Assembly: GCA_020796225.1 (NCBI GenBank)
Contig: CM036758.1
Span: 27,823,897 to 27,887,896 of the forward strand
Source of the DNA: Arion vulgaris
Taxonomy: Eukaryota > Mollusca > Gastropoda > Stylommatophora > Arionidae
Direction of reading: 5' to 3'
DNA length: 64,000 bases
Of the stretch, positions 48,866 through 59,984 are shown one piece after another. How positions within the stretch are numbered: the first letter of the stretch is position 1; each line of letters begins with the position of its first letter. The position numbers and the translations under genes are program-made. Below the pieces are notes generated by a model. That model saw only the letters and a list, made by a program, of their open reading frames with translations, was not told where the DNA came from and did no database searches.

Positions 48866-49799
48866 ATGTATTTTTTCTAAAAAAATAGAAACTGTAATCA
48901 TTAAAGGTAAAATATTTATCTAAAAAAATAATTCTTATTTCTAAATGGAGATAATTAAGACAAATGTTGATGAGAAGTTATTGATTTTCACAATCGTCCT
49001 TTTAGTGAGATTTAAATGTTCAAAAATAAATCAGATAAATAGACGCTCTTGTAAATTCTCAAAATGGATGAGAGACAGGTGAATTACATGAAGAGATGCT
49101 ATCAAATATTTGTTCAACTTTATCAGTTTGTACAATTTACATTGTGTCAAGAACATTCAATAACTCTCTGGAACAACTGGATGAGTTATTATCAAGACAG
49201 ATAGGAAAGGTCAATTGTTCAGAATGACAGGATGAGGTGCTATCCAGGTCGCTGAACAACTAAGTGAATCCTTTAATTTGATGTTTTTAGATCAATTGAG
49301 AAGGTCAACGAGAAAGTGTATCTTAGATTTTAAAAAGTTTTGAAGTTTTGTGAGAGCTCTTTCAAATTACAAAATATGGCTTTCCATGATTTAGCAAAGT
49401 TGATTGATGAATACAATATTTATCAATTTTAATTTAAATCTTGGATGGACAATCCTGGTAGAAGATAATAATAAAGGCAAGAATATTATCAATATATTTA
49501 GAGATATGCAATTCATATTGTATTTGAAAATATAAATGACGATGTCAAGATGTTTGTGTTAGATAATGTTTCTCACATTTCTACTTTTACATTGTTTATC
49601 TCTGTTGTGTTAATATTTCTGGTAACTTTTTCTACAAGTTAATTTTGTATGTGACGTTCACTGCATGTTATTTATTTAATGTACAAACATGACAAGATTT
49701 GAAGACAAAACCATAATATAAAGTCAAATAGAGATTGATTTATTATTGATGTTTTATGTGAGCTACACAGTGATTGTCTGTTTTAGGAGTTTCAACATA

Positions 49800-50105
49800 C
49801 ACTTTGCTTTTTCTTTTATTTTATTATATATAAATATTACATACTATTTGTTTCTTTCTATTTTATTATATATAAATATTATAGACTGTATGTTTTCTTT
49901 CTATTTTATTATATATAAATATCACAGACTGTATGTTTCTCTCTATTTTGTTATATATAAATATCACAGACTGTATGTTTCTCTCTATTTTGTTATATAT
50001 AAATATTACAGACTGTATGTTTCTCTCTATTTTGTTATATATAAATATTATAGACTGTATGTTTTCTTTCTATTTTATTACATATAAATATCACAGACTG
50101 TATGA
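49800..50105. repeat. 42-43-bp tandem array
   Basis: Six units containing ttatatataaatatcacaga and ctgtatgtttctctctatt. The equivalent place in copy A (about 17205-17260) has one unit. The plus-strand frame with VIYKYHRLYVSLYF repeats is incidental. Confidence 0.9.
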
Positions 50106-50639
50106 TTAAATATATCCTGTGTTGTTTATTTCACTGTATTTAACTTGGGCATTTCAAATATGTTAGTGTTTTTTTAACTTTTCACATATTTACTCTGGAA
50201 AGTTTCATATTTATATTTTCTAAATGAATTAGTTCAAATTTTGCTAAAACTATCATCCTCATCAAATAGCTTATCCTGATCTGAACATTGCCCTCCTAAC
50301 AGTCCTTATTCATTTCCCTCTCTCGAAGGCCACATGTGTCCTATCTACAGCTGTCATGCTTAAATTATCAGTTTAATTTCATACAGTTTTAGCTTTATAT
50401 TTCTTTCTAAGGCATGTTTGTTAGTGTTCTAATTGTCATCATCCAATGTTCATCTCTTATTAGCATTGAACTGATATGTTTAAAACTGATCACATTTTCT
50501 ATTTTCTCTCCGCTGATAAAAATATCATTTGTTATGTATGTTATATTAATTGTCATTATCTTTGTTGATGCCACGTTGAAATATAGATTCTGCTATTCGC
50601 TTTTCTCTTGCACATTAAATGATTAGGCTCTCAATCCAT

Positions 50640-51195
50640 ATTTGAGATGTTGTAAGTAATGTAATGTACTAGCCGTCCATCGTAAGCGATGTGACAACAG
50701 TCTCAGACGTGTGCTGCTGAAACCTCTCTGGTGTGCGCGAAGGTGACTGTAGAGTTCAATCCTAGAACACAATGGCCTACCACAGGTGGGACATATATTA
50801 TCAAGGTTAGACATGTGGGTCTTGTGTTGCACTCAACGGTACGATGATTTTCAGCTATGCAGGTTCCTCTTGTGTGTGTTGTTGCAGCGATACATTTGGC
50901 GAATTTGCGCATGGGATTCCCAGCACATGTTGTCTATGTCGAAGCTGTTCAGAGACACATTAAGAGTGTTTTTAAAGCGTTTTTTTCTGTCCACCAGCAA
51001 AACGTCTGCCCCTTTCAAGTTCGTCATGCATCAACTGTTTTGGACTGCGTCTATCAGGCATCCGAGCAATAGGGCCGTCCCATCTCACTTGGGTCGTCTG
51101 CAACAGGGTGTTGACGCTTGGGATCTTTCGTCATGTGAGGACTTCGATATCTGGAATCTTGTCCTGCCAGTTTTTTTCCAGTATTCTGCGTAGAC
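50640..51195 (-). pseudogene. LINE C-terminus with C2H2 zinc finger
   Basis: The minus strand reads NWQDKIPDIEVLT, then PSVNTLLQTTQVRWDGPIARMPD, PKQLMHDELERGRRFAGGQKK, and finally CPTCGRPLCSRIELYSHLRAH, a C2H2 finger. This is the known ending of a widespread animal LINE type (RWAGHVxRMPDxRLPK ... CxxCxRxFxSRIGLxSHxRxH). Two stops and shifts disable it. A related copy is at 56403-56780. Confidence 0.75.
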
Positions 51196-51290
51196 AGCTT
51201 GTGTTGACAGTAACACTGCATTGTCAGCATATTTTAGCTTAGATATTTTTCTTCTACCGATTATAAAGAATTGTATTGTTCTTTTCTGTT

Positions 51291-52620
51291 ATCTTTTGAA
51301 ACATTCCTTATGATGTTTTTAGCATATATGTTAAACAAAGCCACGGAATGAAATCTTGTCTGACTTCATGCCTTCTGTCAAACCAATCTGTTGTATCACA
51401 CAAAGTTCTTACGTACTGGATGGGAGCGGAGGTGTATAAACACCGCTACAAAGCTTAAAGTCTGCGAGACATAATGTTCACCAACCTCTTGTATGACAAT
51501 TAGACATGGACAGTGTAATGCAGACACACAATAAAACTAAACCACTTCAACACAAGTTGTCTTCGCAGACAGCTTAAAATAAAATGAAGGAACAAATTCT
51601 AGATAAAGGCCTCTTAAGAGACAAGATTTCTACATTTGTCTTGCATTCTTTCTTTTGTCTTTCACTCTGGAGATATTCTTTATGGTTAATGATAGTATTA
51701 CAGTACTATTCATTTTTTCATGAAGACTTCGTCTCCATGCACGTCTTCTTTTGTTTTCCTGTTCGGTTCGACTTAATTGCGTGTGACACTCGACTGCGTC
51801 TCCGCAATATATACCCTACCAACCTCTATTTATCTAATGTGCATTGTAACAATTTAATTAGTTCTAATGTCCGTGACACTAACTTTCTTAGTTCTAATAT
51901 TCCTGGTACTAATTTACTATATTGTTTTGCTAATATTGTTTGTCCGATCAATGTATTCTCCATATTGTTTTCTTGAGAAGTCCACATATTTCATTTAGAT
52001 ATTGCAAGACCCTGTTTTTTTAGCGTGATTAGTACATCGAGAACCTCGTTAATGATTTCTTCTCGACCTGCACTTGGTTTTTATCATATATTTCCTGAAG
52101 TTTTTCTGGATATACATCAATATTGCTTTTATTTTAGTAAGAAAATTGCAAAAATATCAACTGTTTGGTTACTTGTAATGATGTTTTCATCTTTATTCAA
52201 TCCAATCTTTGTTTTTCAATGTGTACACTTATTTTTACATGTTGTTTTTATTAGCTTACTCATTTTCAATGTACTTCTTTCAAAGTTCAATAACTGTTGC
52301 TTCTTTCCTCCATATTCCTCCTGATCTACATCTTGGAACTTTGAAGTATATCTTTTAAACTCGTGCAATCATTATGCTGTTCTGGCATAGGATGTTTATT
52401 GCACACTTGCGAGATGTTTCGCTAACGTTATGCATTTGCTCTTGTTCACTATTCAGAAGGTTTGTAGTCCTAGAGCCCCACTGTATTATGTTTTCCACAG
52501 AGAATGTATCTACTGAACATATCGACTACCTTATTGATGTTATTGTCTACAGTCATCATGGCTTCTACATGACATCTACGACAACGGATACATTCTAAAC
52601 AACCAACATTAAATCATATA
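51291..52620. other. AT-rich stretch, probably the 5' part of old LINE copy B
   Basis: The minus strand has scattered LINE-like codons near 51400 and stop-broken frames beyond. Plus-strand frames (51584-51976 and 52025-52324) are hydrophobic and T-rich, with no family features. No gene is supported. Confidence 0.35.
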
Positions 52621-53898
52621 ATTATTGATTGACAAGGAAACCAAGAGTTACTGAATGTGAGCTAATGTCACCATTAAAATTAATAACTACATGACAAAAA
52701 GACCTTAAGAAAAATCATGAAAAGAGTGAGAAACAAAATAAGAACATAACTTAGTTGTGACTTGTGTAGGTATGTCACATATAATAACACTACTGCATAC
52801 ATATTAATACAGCTAGCAGAGATGGCCATAGAAGTTACAGCAGATATAGATGTACTTGTACTTGAAATTTATGGATTCGATCAAGGCATTAGGCAAAGTG
52901 AATTATCAATTTGATTAAAATATTAGAGAGAGCTTAAAAGTTGACAGCAGAGATCTGAGAGTCATTTACAAGGCATCAGAGTTGAACTCAGACAACAGTT
53001 AACTTCTTTCCTTCATAAGAAAACATCTGATGATATAATTATCTACATAGTAATCACAAGAAGAAGAAGATAAAGATAATAGGTTCACCTGGACAATATA
53101 ACGTAAGGGCGGGCGAACCGTTATGACATTGGAATGTGTTGTTTGCGCCTGGACGAGGTTGCTAGCACATTTATCTACATGTTTGGACTTGTAGGACCGG
53201 TTCTGTCTCAAAGCTATTAGGTTAGTGTTTGAGTGACAATGAGCTGTGCATTGCATTAGGAATTCTTATTGTTTATTCCCACGGTGATTGTGATGTGAAA
53301 AGCATATTTAGAAATTGGAGGATAGCAAGTCGCTGGAGATCCATCTATTGCCTTATACAGCAATGTCTGTACAAACTGCTGTGCTTTGTCGTGACGGCTG
53401 TTCCATTCGACGTGAACTGCAAACTCAAGAGCCTGATTGTGGTGTTGGCACTCTAGCGACTTCCGTAAGCACTTAATGAGTGTGCAAGCTGCTGGTGTGA
53501 AGACTCTATTCGCTTCACGAGCTAACACGAGAGCATGATCAGCATTTTGAGTGGTGTACGCTGGCGCATGAACGGATCAATTATGAGGCAACCCGTTGTT
53601 ATGAAGTTGAAACTATGACTACTACTACTAAAACTACTATTAATAATACATCCAGAATCAGTACATATATGATATCTGTATCAGTACATATACATTTGAA
53701 CTTTTCAACAGATCAAAAAAGTGAAGTAAGAAAGGATTCGTATTACCTCATATGGAACATTGTCTTGATAGCGAAGAATGAAATATAACTACATGGATTA
53801 CTTGATACAGTGATGACGGAAAGTAAAACCATTTATTCCAAAGGAGAATAGTGAGAAGACAGAAGTTATGATAATGTGAAAACAAAAAGCAGATTCTA
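52621..53898. other. Unassigned region
   Basis: A less AT-rich block at 53090-53580 has moderately long frames on both strands (minus MLAREANRVFTPAACTLIKC and onward; plus MSDNELCIALG). I recognise neither. It could be a decayed transposon or host exon. The remainder shows nothing. Confidence 0.3.
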
Positions 53899-53963
53899 CG
53901 AGAAAGAGACAATCGCAATACAGATGGAGACTGCAGTAAAACTATTTCGCCGAGAAAGAGACA
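53899..53963. mobile_element. Tiny Penelope-like insertion with 13-bp target duplication
   Basis: cgagaaagagaca occurs at 53899-53911 and 53951-53963. The 39 bases between include atggagactgcagtaaaact, equal to the extreme 3' tip (reverse strand) of the Penelope-like elements at 42245 and 58740-58808. Confidence 0.6.
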
Positions 53964-54039
53964 TCAAAGTAAATAATATTTTACAAAGCCATGTACATCA
54001 TTTAAACTTTGATAACATCAGATAGTAGATCATTATCAT

Positions 54040-54452
54040 CATCCAGTGCTGCGCCGGTAGGCGTAGATTATATCATGTTCTTTCACAACTCTTTCTCTCT
54101 TGTTCTAGATATGAGTTATGATACTGTTTTCACGCCGAGTCATTATGTTATGCTTTCTGAAATCTGTTCTCTCTTTTGACCTCTATCTCTCGTACCTTGT
54201 ATTTTACCAGTTGACATAATGCATTCAATCTTCTTTCTTTCCGATACGTTTTATAAACGATAGGTTCTCGCTGCCTTTCTTGAGAACATTATCATTTATC
54301 ATCTTACCTGTCCATGCTATTCTCATTATTCATTTGTAAAACTGTAAAACCACATCTCTGTTGCTTCTAATTATTTTATTCTTTTTATTATCTATTGTGC
54401 ATGATTCACATCCGTATATCAGAGTTGATTATATATAGCACAGTAATACTCT
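54040..54452 (-). pseudogene. LINE C-terminal fragment, minus
   Basis: Reading the minus strand from 54450: IYGCESCTIDNKK, then RIAWTGKMINDNVLKK and a stop-broken tail (KERTDFRKHNIM). This is the thumb/C-terminal part of a LINE (TYGCESWT ... MRIxWTxxxxNxxVL). It lies head-to-head with the plus-strand fragment that starts at 54455. Confidence 0.65.
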
Positions 54453-54454
54453 TT

Positions 54455-54590
54455 CAGCAGGGTGGGCATAACTTCATATACCGAATACATCGAAAGACAA
54501 CAATTGCAGTGGTTTGGACATTTAATGAGAATTGAATACAACCAACCACCAATAACAGCATACAATAAAAAGATATCGGGTACTAGAGCT
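54455..54590 (+). pseudogene. LINE C-terminal fragment, left half (interrupted)
   Basis: Reads GITSYTEYIERQQLQWFGHLMR, shortened here to its core YIERQQLQWFGHLMR, then YNKKISG. The frame resumes at 55675 on the far side of an inserted element. Related to the fragment at 40077-40535. Confidence 0.75.
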
Positions 54591-55674
54591 CTCTTTCTCT
54601 CTCTCTCTCTCTTTTTCTCTCGTGTTTGTTCTTTGTGGCCATTTTAATCCTTCGTATTGTCATAAATAACCTAGTCAAGATCGTTTTTTTACATCACATC
54701 TTAAGTACCATTTGGAGCTCTGGTGCTTGTCTTTCGGCGAAGCGTCCGATTTCAATCAACGTTTAACTGGGTTCGCTCTCCGTTAGCCTTTGACTGTCCC
54801 CAGCCAACCTGCAAGGCAGCAAGTTGCTATTTTCTTTCAGGGTAGCGACCCTTAAATGACCTGACCTCCCGGGTTGTTGAGCGTCATCTACCCAGGTTAC
54901 CAGTCTTTATTTGGACTACTTGAGTTGCCTGCCGTTCCGTTTTGTGTACGGTTTACTTCGCTAGCCATTGATTGTACAAAATCAAACTACAAGACAGTAG
55001 TAGTTCCCTGCTAGCGGAAACGCGTACTGGATTCATGCCTCTGCTGGGCTTTCCAGTTTTTGTGCACATTTGGGTTGTCCGCTCATCTCTACGCCTGCCA
55101 CGCCGCCTCGTCACGCCACCATCAGCGCCACGCACGTCTGCCCCAACGATGGACCCACCAGTGCATGGTCCACATGCGTGTTCGCTCTGCCTTGGTGCCT
55201 GCCCACCCTGTTTATTGGTTCTCACCGTACACACATTTACCATGCTTCTAGCCTGTTCGGACACAGAGCTCATCTCGGGCACCCACCTCAGGACTCCGAG
55301 TTTCGACTTATGTGGGCCCAAGTGCAACTCATCTCGGGCCCAAATTTTGCTCCACGCGGGCTCCCGTCTCTTCTCTGGATGCACCCCTTATCCATTTATG
55401 TTTATCCGTTCTGCTTTACCCTTCGGCTAGGTGAGATGTGCATTAATAGTCAGTCTGGGATTCTGCTCGTCTCCGTCGGGAGCGGATCTCATCCAACGTG
55501 ACTACGTCTGCATCTCTACTTATACCAGAGCAGCTCTCCCTCGATCCCTACCCGCTTAGCCAGACAGTATCGGTTGTCTGTCACCATGGTCACCACGTGG
55601 AGGTGGAGTAGGATCTTGATTAGCGCCAGCTCACTAATCTTGGCGTAGCGTTGTCCCTATGCGCATTTGACCCC
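54591..55674 (-). mobile_element. Non-autonomous derivative of the I/Jockey-like LINE
   Basis: gtactagagct is present at 54580-54590 and again at 55675-55685, marking an 11-bp target duplication around 1084 bases. On the minus strand the element starts ggggtcaaatgcgc, like the LINE at 42726, and follows its 5' region to the block matching 44880 (agctccaa..gatgtgatgta). It then jumps to a 3' end resembling the LINE's (cgagagaaaaagagagagag). All coding domains are missing. Open frames on both strands (such as 55070-55501) are incidental. It would need the parent LINE's enzymes to move. Confidence 0.8.
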
Positions 55675-55870
55675 GTACTAGAGCTGCTAAGGGAAGACCA
55701 AGAAAAAGATAGACAATATCAAGACCACATTAGATAAAAATGGATATAACACATCAAGAGCGAATAATATGGCCCTAGAACGCAAATTAAAGCTTCCCTC
55801 CCTACGTTTAACGGCAATAGTGGACAGCCAACTACAACTTCCACCTGGAAATAGACAATAGACAGTACGC
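55675..55870 (+). pseudogene. LINE C-terminal fragment, right half
   Basis: Continues the frame broken at 54590: GRPRKR, then IDNIKTTLDKNGYNTSRANN and LKLPSLRLTAIVDSQ, followed by a stop. Together the halves give the GHLMR ... RGRPRKRWIDNI ending. Confidence 0.75.
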
Positions 55871-56287
55871 TTTCACGTTATATACGTTTTTATTAAACAC
55901 GTATTTTCTTCTTCTTTTTTTGTCCCAGAAAGTTACCTTAGATTGGTTGATTCTACTCTTTATTTCTGTATTACATTTTACCATCAGATGTAACTGGTAT
56001 ATCTAGATATTTAAATTGCTGTTTGTGTTGTAGTGCAACAGTGGCGCTGGGGATGGTGGAGTTTAGATGTTATGTAGATTGGTATCTGGTTACTGATTAT
56101 TTATTGATATTGGTCGAGTCAATAGATAGAACTGACATTCTGAACGCCCTCACAGAGTATGGCAGCATATATGAATTTATCTAGGCCAATCCACAGCAAC
56201 TGTCAAATTCCAAGAGTTTGTATTGAAGATTGGAGCAGCCAGAAAAGAACAGCACAACAGACGTATAAGTAGTCTCATCAATCAACA
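55871..56287. other. Unassigned spacer
   Basis: No gene, RNA or named element recognised. The last part (gattggagcagccagaaaag) leads into repeat E2. Confidence 0.35.
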
Positions 56288-56402
56288 TCGAAATGATACG
56301 GTTAGTCGCTGGGAGCTGTTGGAGATAATGCGAAGGAGATCGGAGCACCTATGGACATGTCCAAAGTGAGATTAAAATATTTCAAACTGGAAATGAACGG
56401 GA
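56288..56402. repeat. Interspersed repeat E2, copy 2
   Basis: Resembles 23680-23795: ggttagtcgctgg, gcgaaggagatcggagcac and tttcaaactgg in the same order. Confidence 0.5.
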
Positions 56403-56780
56403 ATGATGATGACAATAGCCACAGGCATGTGTTGTTGCACCTTTCTGGATTGTGTAGAGGGGACGGTAGGGTCCAAATCTGGAAAACAAATTAGCTCTCA
56501 CAAGTAAGAAAAGAAATGTTGGTATCGTGTGTTCTGTCTTTTCGCGCAGTTCGGTTATTATCTCCGCTTCAGTTGTACGACGATCCTCACCGAGTTCCTT
56601 TTGTGTTGTTGCAGGGTCACACTTGTCGACCATGGGCATGGGATTCATAGCACGTTGTCTATGTTAAAACATTTAAAATACATTTTACGACTGTATTTGA
56701 TCGGTTGTTTTTTGTCCACCAACCTGTCAATTGTTCGTATTTAGTGTGCCATACATAAGCTGTTTTGGATGCGTTTAGTT
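56403..56780 (-). pseudogene. LINE C-terminus with degenerate zinc finger, copy 2
   Basis: Aligned with 50690-51070 by shared words (tgttgttgcacctttctgg, catgggattcatagcac, tttttgtccaccaac, gctgttttggatgcg). The finger cysteines are lost. Receptor duplication copy 2 begins directly after it. Confidence 0.6.
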
Positions 56781-57029
56781 GGTATCTAAATTAATTTCTT
56801 ATTTATAGTGTCCCTGATTCTAAATTTTGCAGTTCTAACATTTCTGAAAACTAACTTTCGTAGTTCGTATGTTCCTTGTACTATAGGACTTTGCGCTAGG
56901 ACTACTGTTCCTGATACTAAGGACTGTAACGCTAATGTTCCTTGTATTACATTTCTCAGTTCTAGTGTTCATAACAATAGATACGTTAGTGAGCACATCT
57001 TACCGTAAATCGAAGAAATAATGAACATA

Positions 57030-57545
57030 GTTTTTTTGTTTTTTTAGCAAAACACGTAATAACAACATACTGTAGTTTTACACAATACAAAAACCATGAC
57101 AATACACAGCAACGTTTCGACCAAAAGGCCTTTATCAAGCAAACGATACAACAGGAGTGACGAATATTACAGCACACTACATATAGACTACGACAGATAT
57201 TCCAACGGGCATAAAATAAAAATCCGTGACTACAAACGAATAACGAAATAAATGCAAAACAAACTAGAAGTGGAAAAAGAAGAGAAATAATAAAAAAGCA
57301 AGTAAATATATAACTTTTAACATATACACATACAGAATATGGAACATGGGAAGAGAAAGTACTAAGAAGCTTACTAATGTAGAGCATTGAGTCCATTAGG
57401 TCGCAAGGTACCATATAACGAAATAAAATGACTCTCCAAAGTAAATCGACTACTATCATCAGAGGAACATGATCGGATGGCCGTTACCTGGACGTCGAGA
57501 GCTGCCACATGGTCAGTTTCATTGCAAATAGTGGCCAAGGTGTCA
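57030..57545 (-). mobile_element. Penelope-like element, inverted 3' copy
   Basis: The minus strand reads TLATICNETDHVAALDVQ, VTAIRSCSSDDSSRFTLES and LYGTLRPNGLNALH. This is the C-terminus of the GIY-YIG region, followed by the 3' untranslated part. It ends at acgtgttttgctaaa beside the duplicated flank. It lies head-to-head with the plus-strand copy, so both outer ends of the insertion are 3' ends. Confidence 0.8.
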
Positions 57546-58808
57546 CAAAACCTTGGCAGATATCGGCAGAATATTATAAGCCTACTGATGCACATAGTTT
57601 TCTCCCTTATACCTCTTTCTATCCTCAGGCTTGTCGTCGTTCTTTGCTATTCTCCCAACTCTTGCGCCTTCGTAACGAGGACGATGATTTTCTTGATAGA
57701 GTTCGCGATATTTTTTATTTCTTCCGCAATCGCCTATACCCGGAGAAGGTGCGTGTATTTGCTATGCATCAAGTTCAGAAAATTAATTGCCAGGAGGTCC
57801 ATACCAACCAGCATAGAACTTCCAACTCTGACAGGGTGAAACGGATATTAACTTTCCACCCTCAGAGTTCACTGGTGAAAAATGTTTTATTCCGTCATCT
57901 GTCTATCCTTAAGACAGATCCTGAGACACGTTCAGTCTTCCCAAACTATCCTTAGGTGGCTTACATACGGGACAGAAGTATTAAGGATATGTTGTTACAT
58001 AGTAACTTGAAGTCCAATGTTCCTAGTCATTTTGGCACCGTCCAGTGTGGCCGTCGGCGATGCAATAGGTGTGCTTATGTGATACAGACCAGTACTGTAT
58101 CTTTTCTTAAAGCCACGTTTGTTATTGAAGATAGTTTCACATGCGATACCCGCAATATAATTCACGCCATCACTTGCAAGCGGTGTGACAAAGCATATAT
58201 CGGGAAACAAGTAAAATGCTTTGTGACCGTTTCAGGCAACACTTGCGCGATATACACCAAGACTCTGCGACGCCTGTAGCCACTTGTTTCAATGGAATTG
58301 ACCTTTTTGGGAGCTCGCGACGTCAGGTCACGGCCATCCAATCATGTTCCTCTGATGATCGTAGTCGATTTGCTTTGGAGAGTCGCTTTATTTCGTTATA
58401 TTGTAACTTGCGACCTCATGGACTCAACGCTCTACATTCCTATGTTTTTTATTACGTTCACTTTTCATGCTCCATATTCTGTATGCGTATATTAAATATT
58501 TATGTTATATATTTACTTAATATTTTATTGTTTCTCTTCTTTTTCCACTTCTAGTTTTTTTGCATTTATTTCGTTATTCGTTTGTAGTCACATATTTTTA
58601 TTTTATGCCCTTTGGAATATCTGTCGAAGCCTATATGCCGTGTGCTGTGAAATTTGTCACTCCTGTTGTATCGTTTGCTTGATAAAGATCTTTTGGTCGA
58701 AACGTTGCTGTGTATTGTCAATGTTTTTGTATTTTGTAAAACTACAGTATTTTGTTATTACGTGTTTCGCTAGTTTACATAGTTTTACTGCAGTCTTCCG
58801 CTATATGG
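57546..58808 (+). pseudogene. Penelope-like element: reverse transcriptase C-terminus and GIY-YIG endonuclease
   Basis: The 5'-truncated frame starts YYKPTDAHSFLPYTSFYP (the post-catalytic part of the polymerase). It continues LRNEDDDFLDRVRDIFYFF, then LVKNVLFRHLSILKTDPET, a stop at 57953, VAYIRDRSIKDML, and CGRRRCNRCAYV (paired cysteines). The GIY-YIG part reads IIHAITCKRCDKAYIG; the arginine block LCDRFRQHLRDI is in another frame after a shift near 58210. The polymerase catalytic domain is missing. The order RT, CxxC linker, GIY-YIG is that of endonuclease-bearing Penelope-like elements, which use it to cut target DNA. Confidence 0.85.
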
Positions 58809-58964
58809 AGATTTTTGTTTCTTTGATAAATCGAGGAACTGATATTTGAAATATAACCTGGTATCTCTAAACAACAAACTAAAATTGTTAATCATTTGTT
58901 CAGAAGAAGTGATAGGAAAACGTTAAATATGTCATTTTGAATATATGATAGTTGATTAATGTTT

Positions 58965-58980
58965 AATATTTCTTCCACAG
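58965..58980 (+). other. Probable 3' splice site before receptor gene 2
   Basis: atatttcttccacag immediately precedes aATG, as in copy 1. Confidence 0.55.
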
Positions 58981-58981
58981 A

Positions 58982-59971
58982 ATGGATGTTCGTAACACAA
59001 GTCACACCTCCACCTACGTCAGCAATAACACCGTTTTGGGTTTTAGTGAAGAAATTTTATTATTGCAGTATCTCATGGCTAGTTTTATTACACCAGTTCT
59101 GAGCATATCTGGAATCTTCTTAAACAGCTTCAGCATTGTCATCTTCTGCACCGACAGACCGATCAGTATCAACAATATCTCTCTTCTTAATCTAGCTGTT
59201 TCCCAACTGTTATGCTGCCTATGCACTATATGTAGTAATATTGTATATTCGTTTGCACATCATGACGTTGGCAACCAATATGTGACGTCCAGATATAATA
59301 TGTTATTTCCTTTAAACTTCATACTTCAAATTTGTGTTGCGTTCTTCGTCTTCAAAAATTCAGTGGAACAGTTTATCGCTATCAAGTTCCCACTAAAGGT
59401 CAAACAACTTATCACAGTCAGAATTTCTTGGAAAATTTGCTATTTTTATTGGATTTTTTCAGTTTTAGTATCTCTTCCGATAATAAACCCACTAGTAGAA
59501 TATTTCTTATGTCCCAGTAAAACATATACTACTGCACAATATCTTGCATGCCTAACGAATTTTATGTCCAAGTACTGCTCAGTATTACAAATAGCACTAA
59601 GAGGCTTACCCTCAATCGTCGCCATGTTCTGTACCATCTTGATGGTATTTGAACTTATAAAGTATAGTCAGAAACGTAAGACCTTGTCAAGTGACACCAA
59701 AATTGCTATTCTAACCACATCGGATCTCCGTAATATCAGAATTGCTGTTGCAATGGGTATAATATATATTTTGGTGATACTTGTTTGGGCGGTTCAATTT
59801 GTAACCAATGAATCAATTACGAATTCCTTTAGAATGAATGACTTCGCCGTTTTGTACATGTTTAACTTATGCGTAAGTTTGTTCTACTTTTCGTGCAATT
59901 TTTGGGTTTATGTTATATTAAACAGCAAATTCCGTCTCAAATTATATCAATTATTTCGTTGGTCAAAGTAA
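58982..59971 (+). CDS. Divergent rhodopsin-family seven-transmembrane receptor, copy 2
   Basis: Intact 329-residue intronless frame. By eye I count about 54 differences from copy 1, mostly conservative and concentrated in the N-terminus, the second extracellular loop (about 173-196) and TM7; the 127-149 stretch around FIAIKFPLKVKQLITVRIS is identical. The same motif losses hold: EQF for DRY, Q75 in TM2, no proline in TM6. Its NPxxY equivalent is NFWVY, keeping the tyrosine that copy 1 has changed to cysteine. The conserved frame argues for purifying selection. Ligand and G-protein coupling are unknown, and loss of the DRY arginine makes classical coupling uncertain. Confidence 0.82.
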   Translation: MDVRNTSHTSTYVSNNTVLGFSEEILLLQYLMASFITPVLSISGIFLNSFSIVIFCTDRPISINNISLLNLAVSQLLCCLCTICSNIVYSFAHHDVGNQYVTSRYNMLFPLNFILQICVAFFVFKNSVEQFIAIKFPLKVKQLITVRISWKICYFYWIFSVLVSLPIINPLVEYFLCPSKTYTTAQYLACLTNFMSKYCSVLQIALRGLPSIVAMFCTILMVFELIKYSQKRKTLSSDTKIAILTTSDLRNIRIAVAMGIIYILVILVWAVQFVTNESITNSFRMNDFAVLYMFNLCVSLFYFSCNFWVYVILNSKFRLKLYQLFRWSK

Positions 59972-59984
59972 AGTCTGGGAATCT

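Larger units (their letters stand above)
48880..51290 (-). pseudogene. Decayed LINE, copy B (reverse transcriptase remnant)
   Basis: Paralogous to 15870-17757 over most of its length (shared words such as gtgacgttcactgcat, aatgtacaaacatgacaag, aaaggcaagaatattatcaa). Near its 5' side the minus strand reads KLKYADNAVLLST at about 51240-51200; the catalytic box is YADN where copy A has YADD. Beyond this, FNIYAKNIIRN and TTDWFDRRHEVRQD-like codons continue to about 51400. Copy B has a different LINE inserted at about 50640-51195 and a local 42-bp expansion. Confidence 0.6.

Noticed and set aside
53256..53528. A 90-residue minus-strand frame in the unassigned block
   Set aside because: No recognisable motif, no paralogue in the window, and an overlapping frame of similar length on the other strand.
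54972..55501. Overlapping 140-150-residue frames on both strands
   Set aside because: They lie within the non-autonomous LINE derivative's untranslated 5' sequence and have no counterpart in the related copies.
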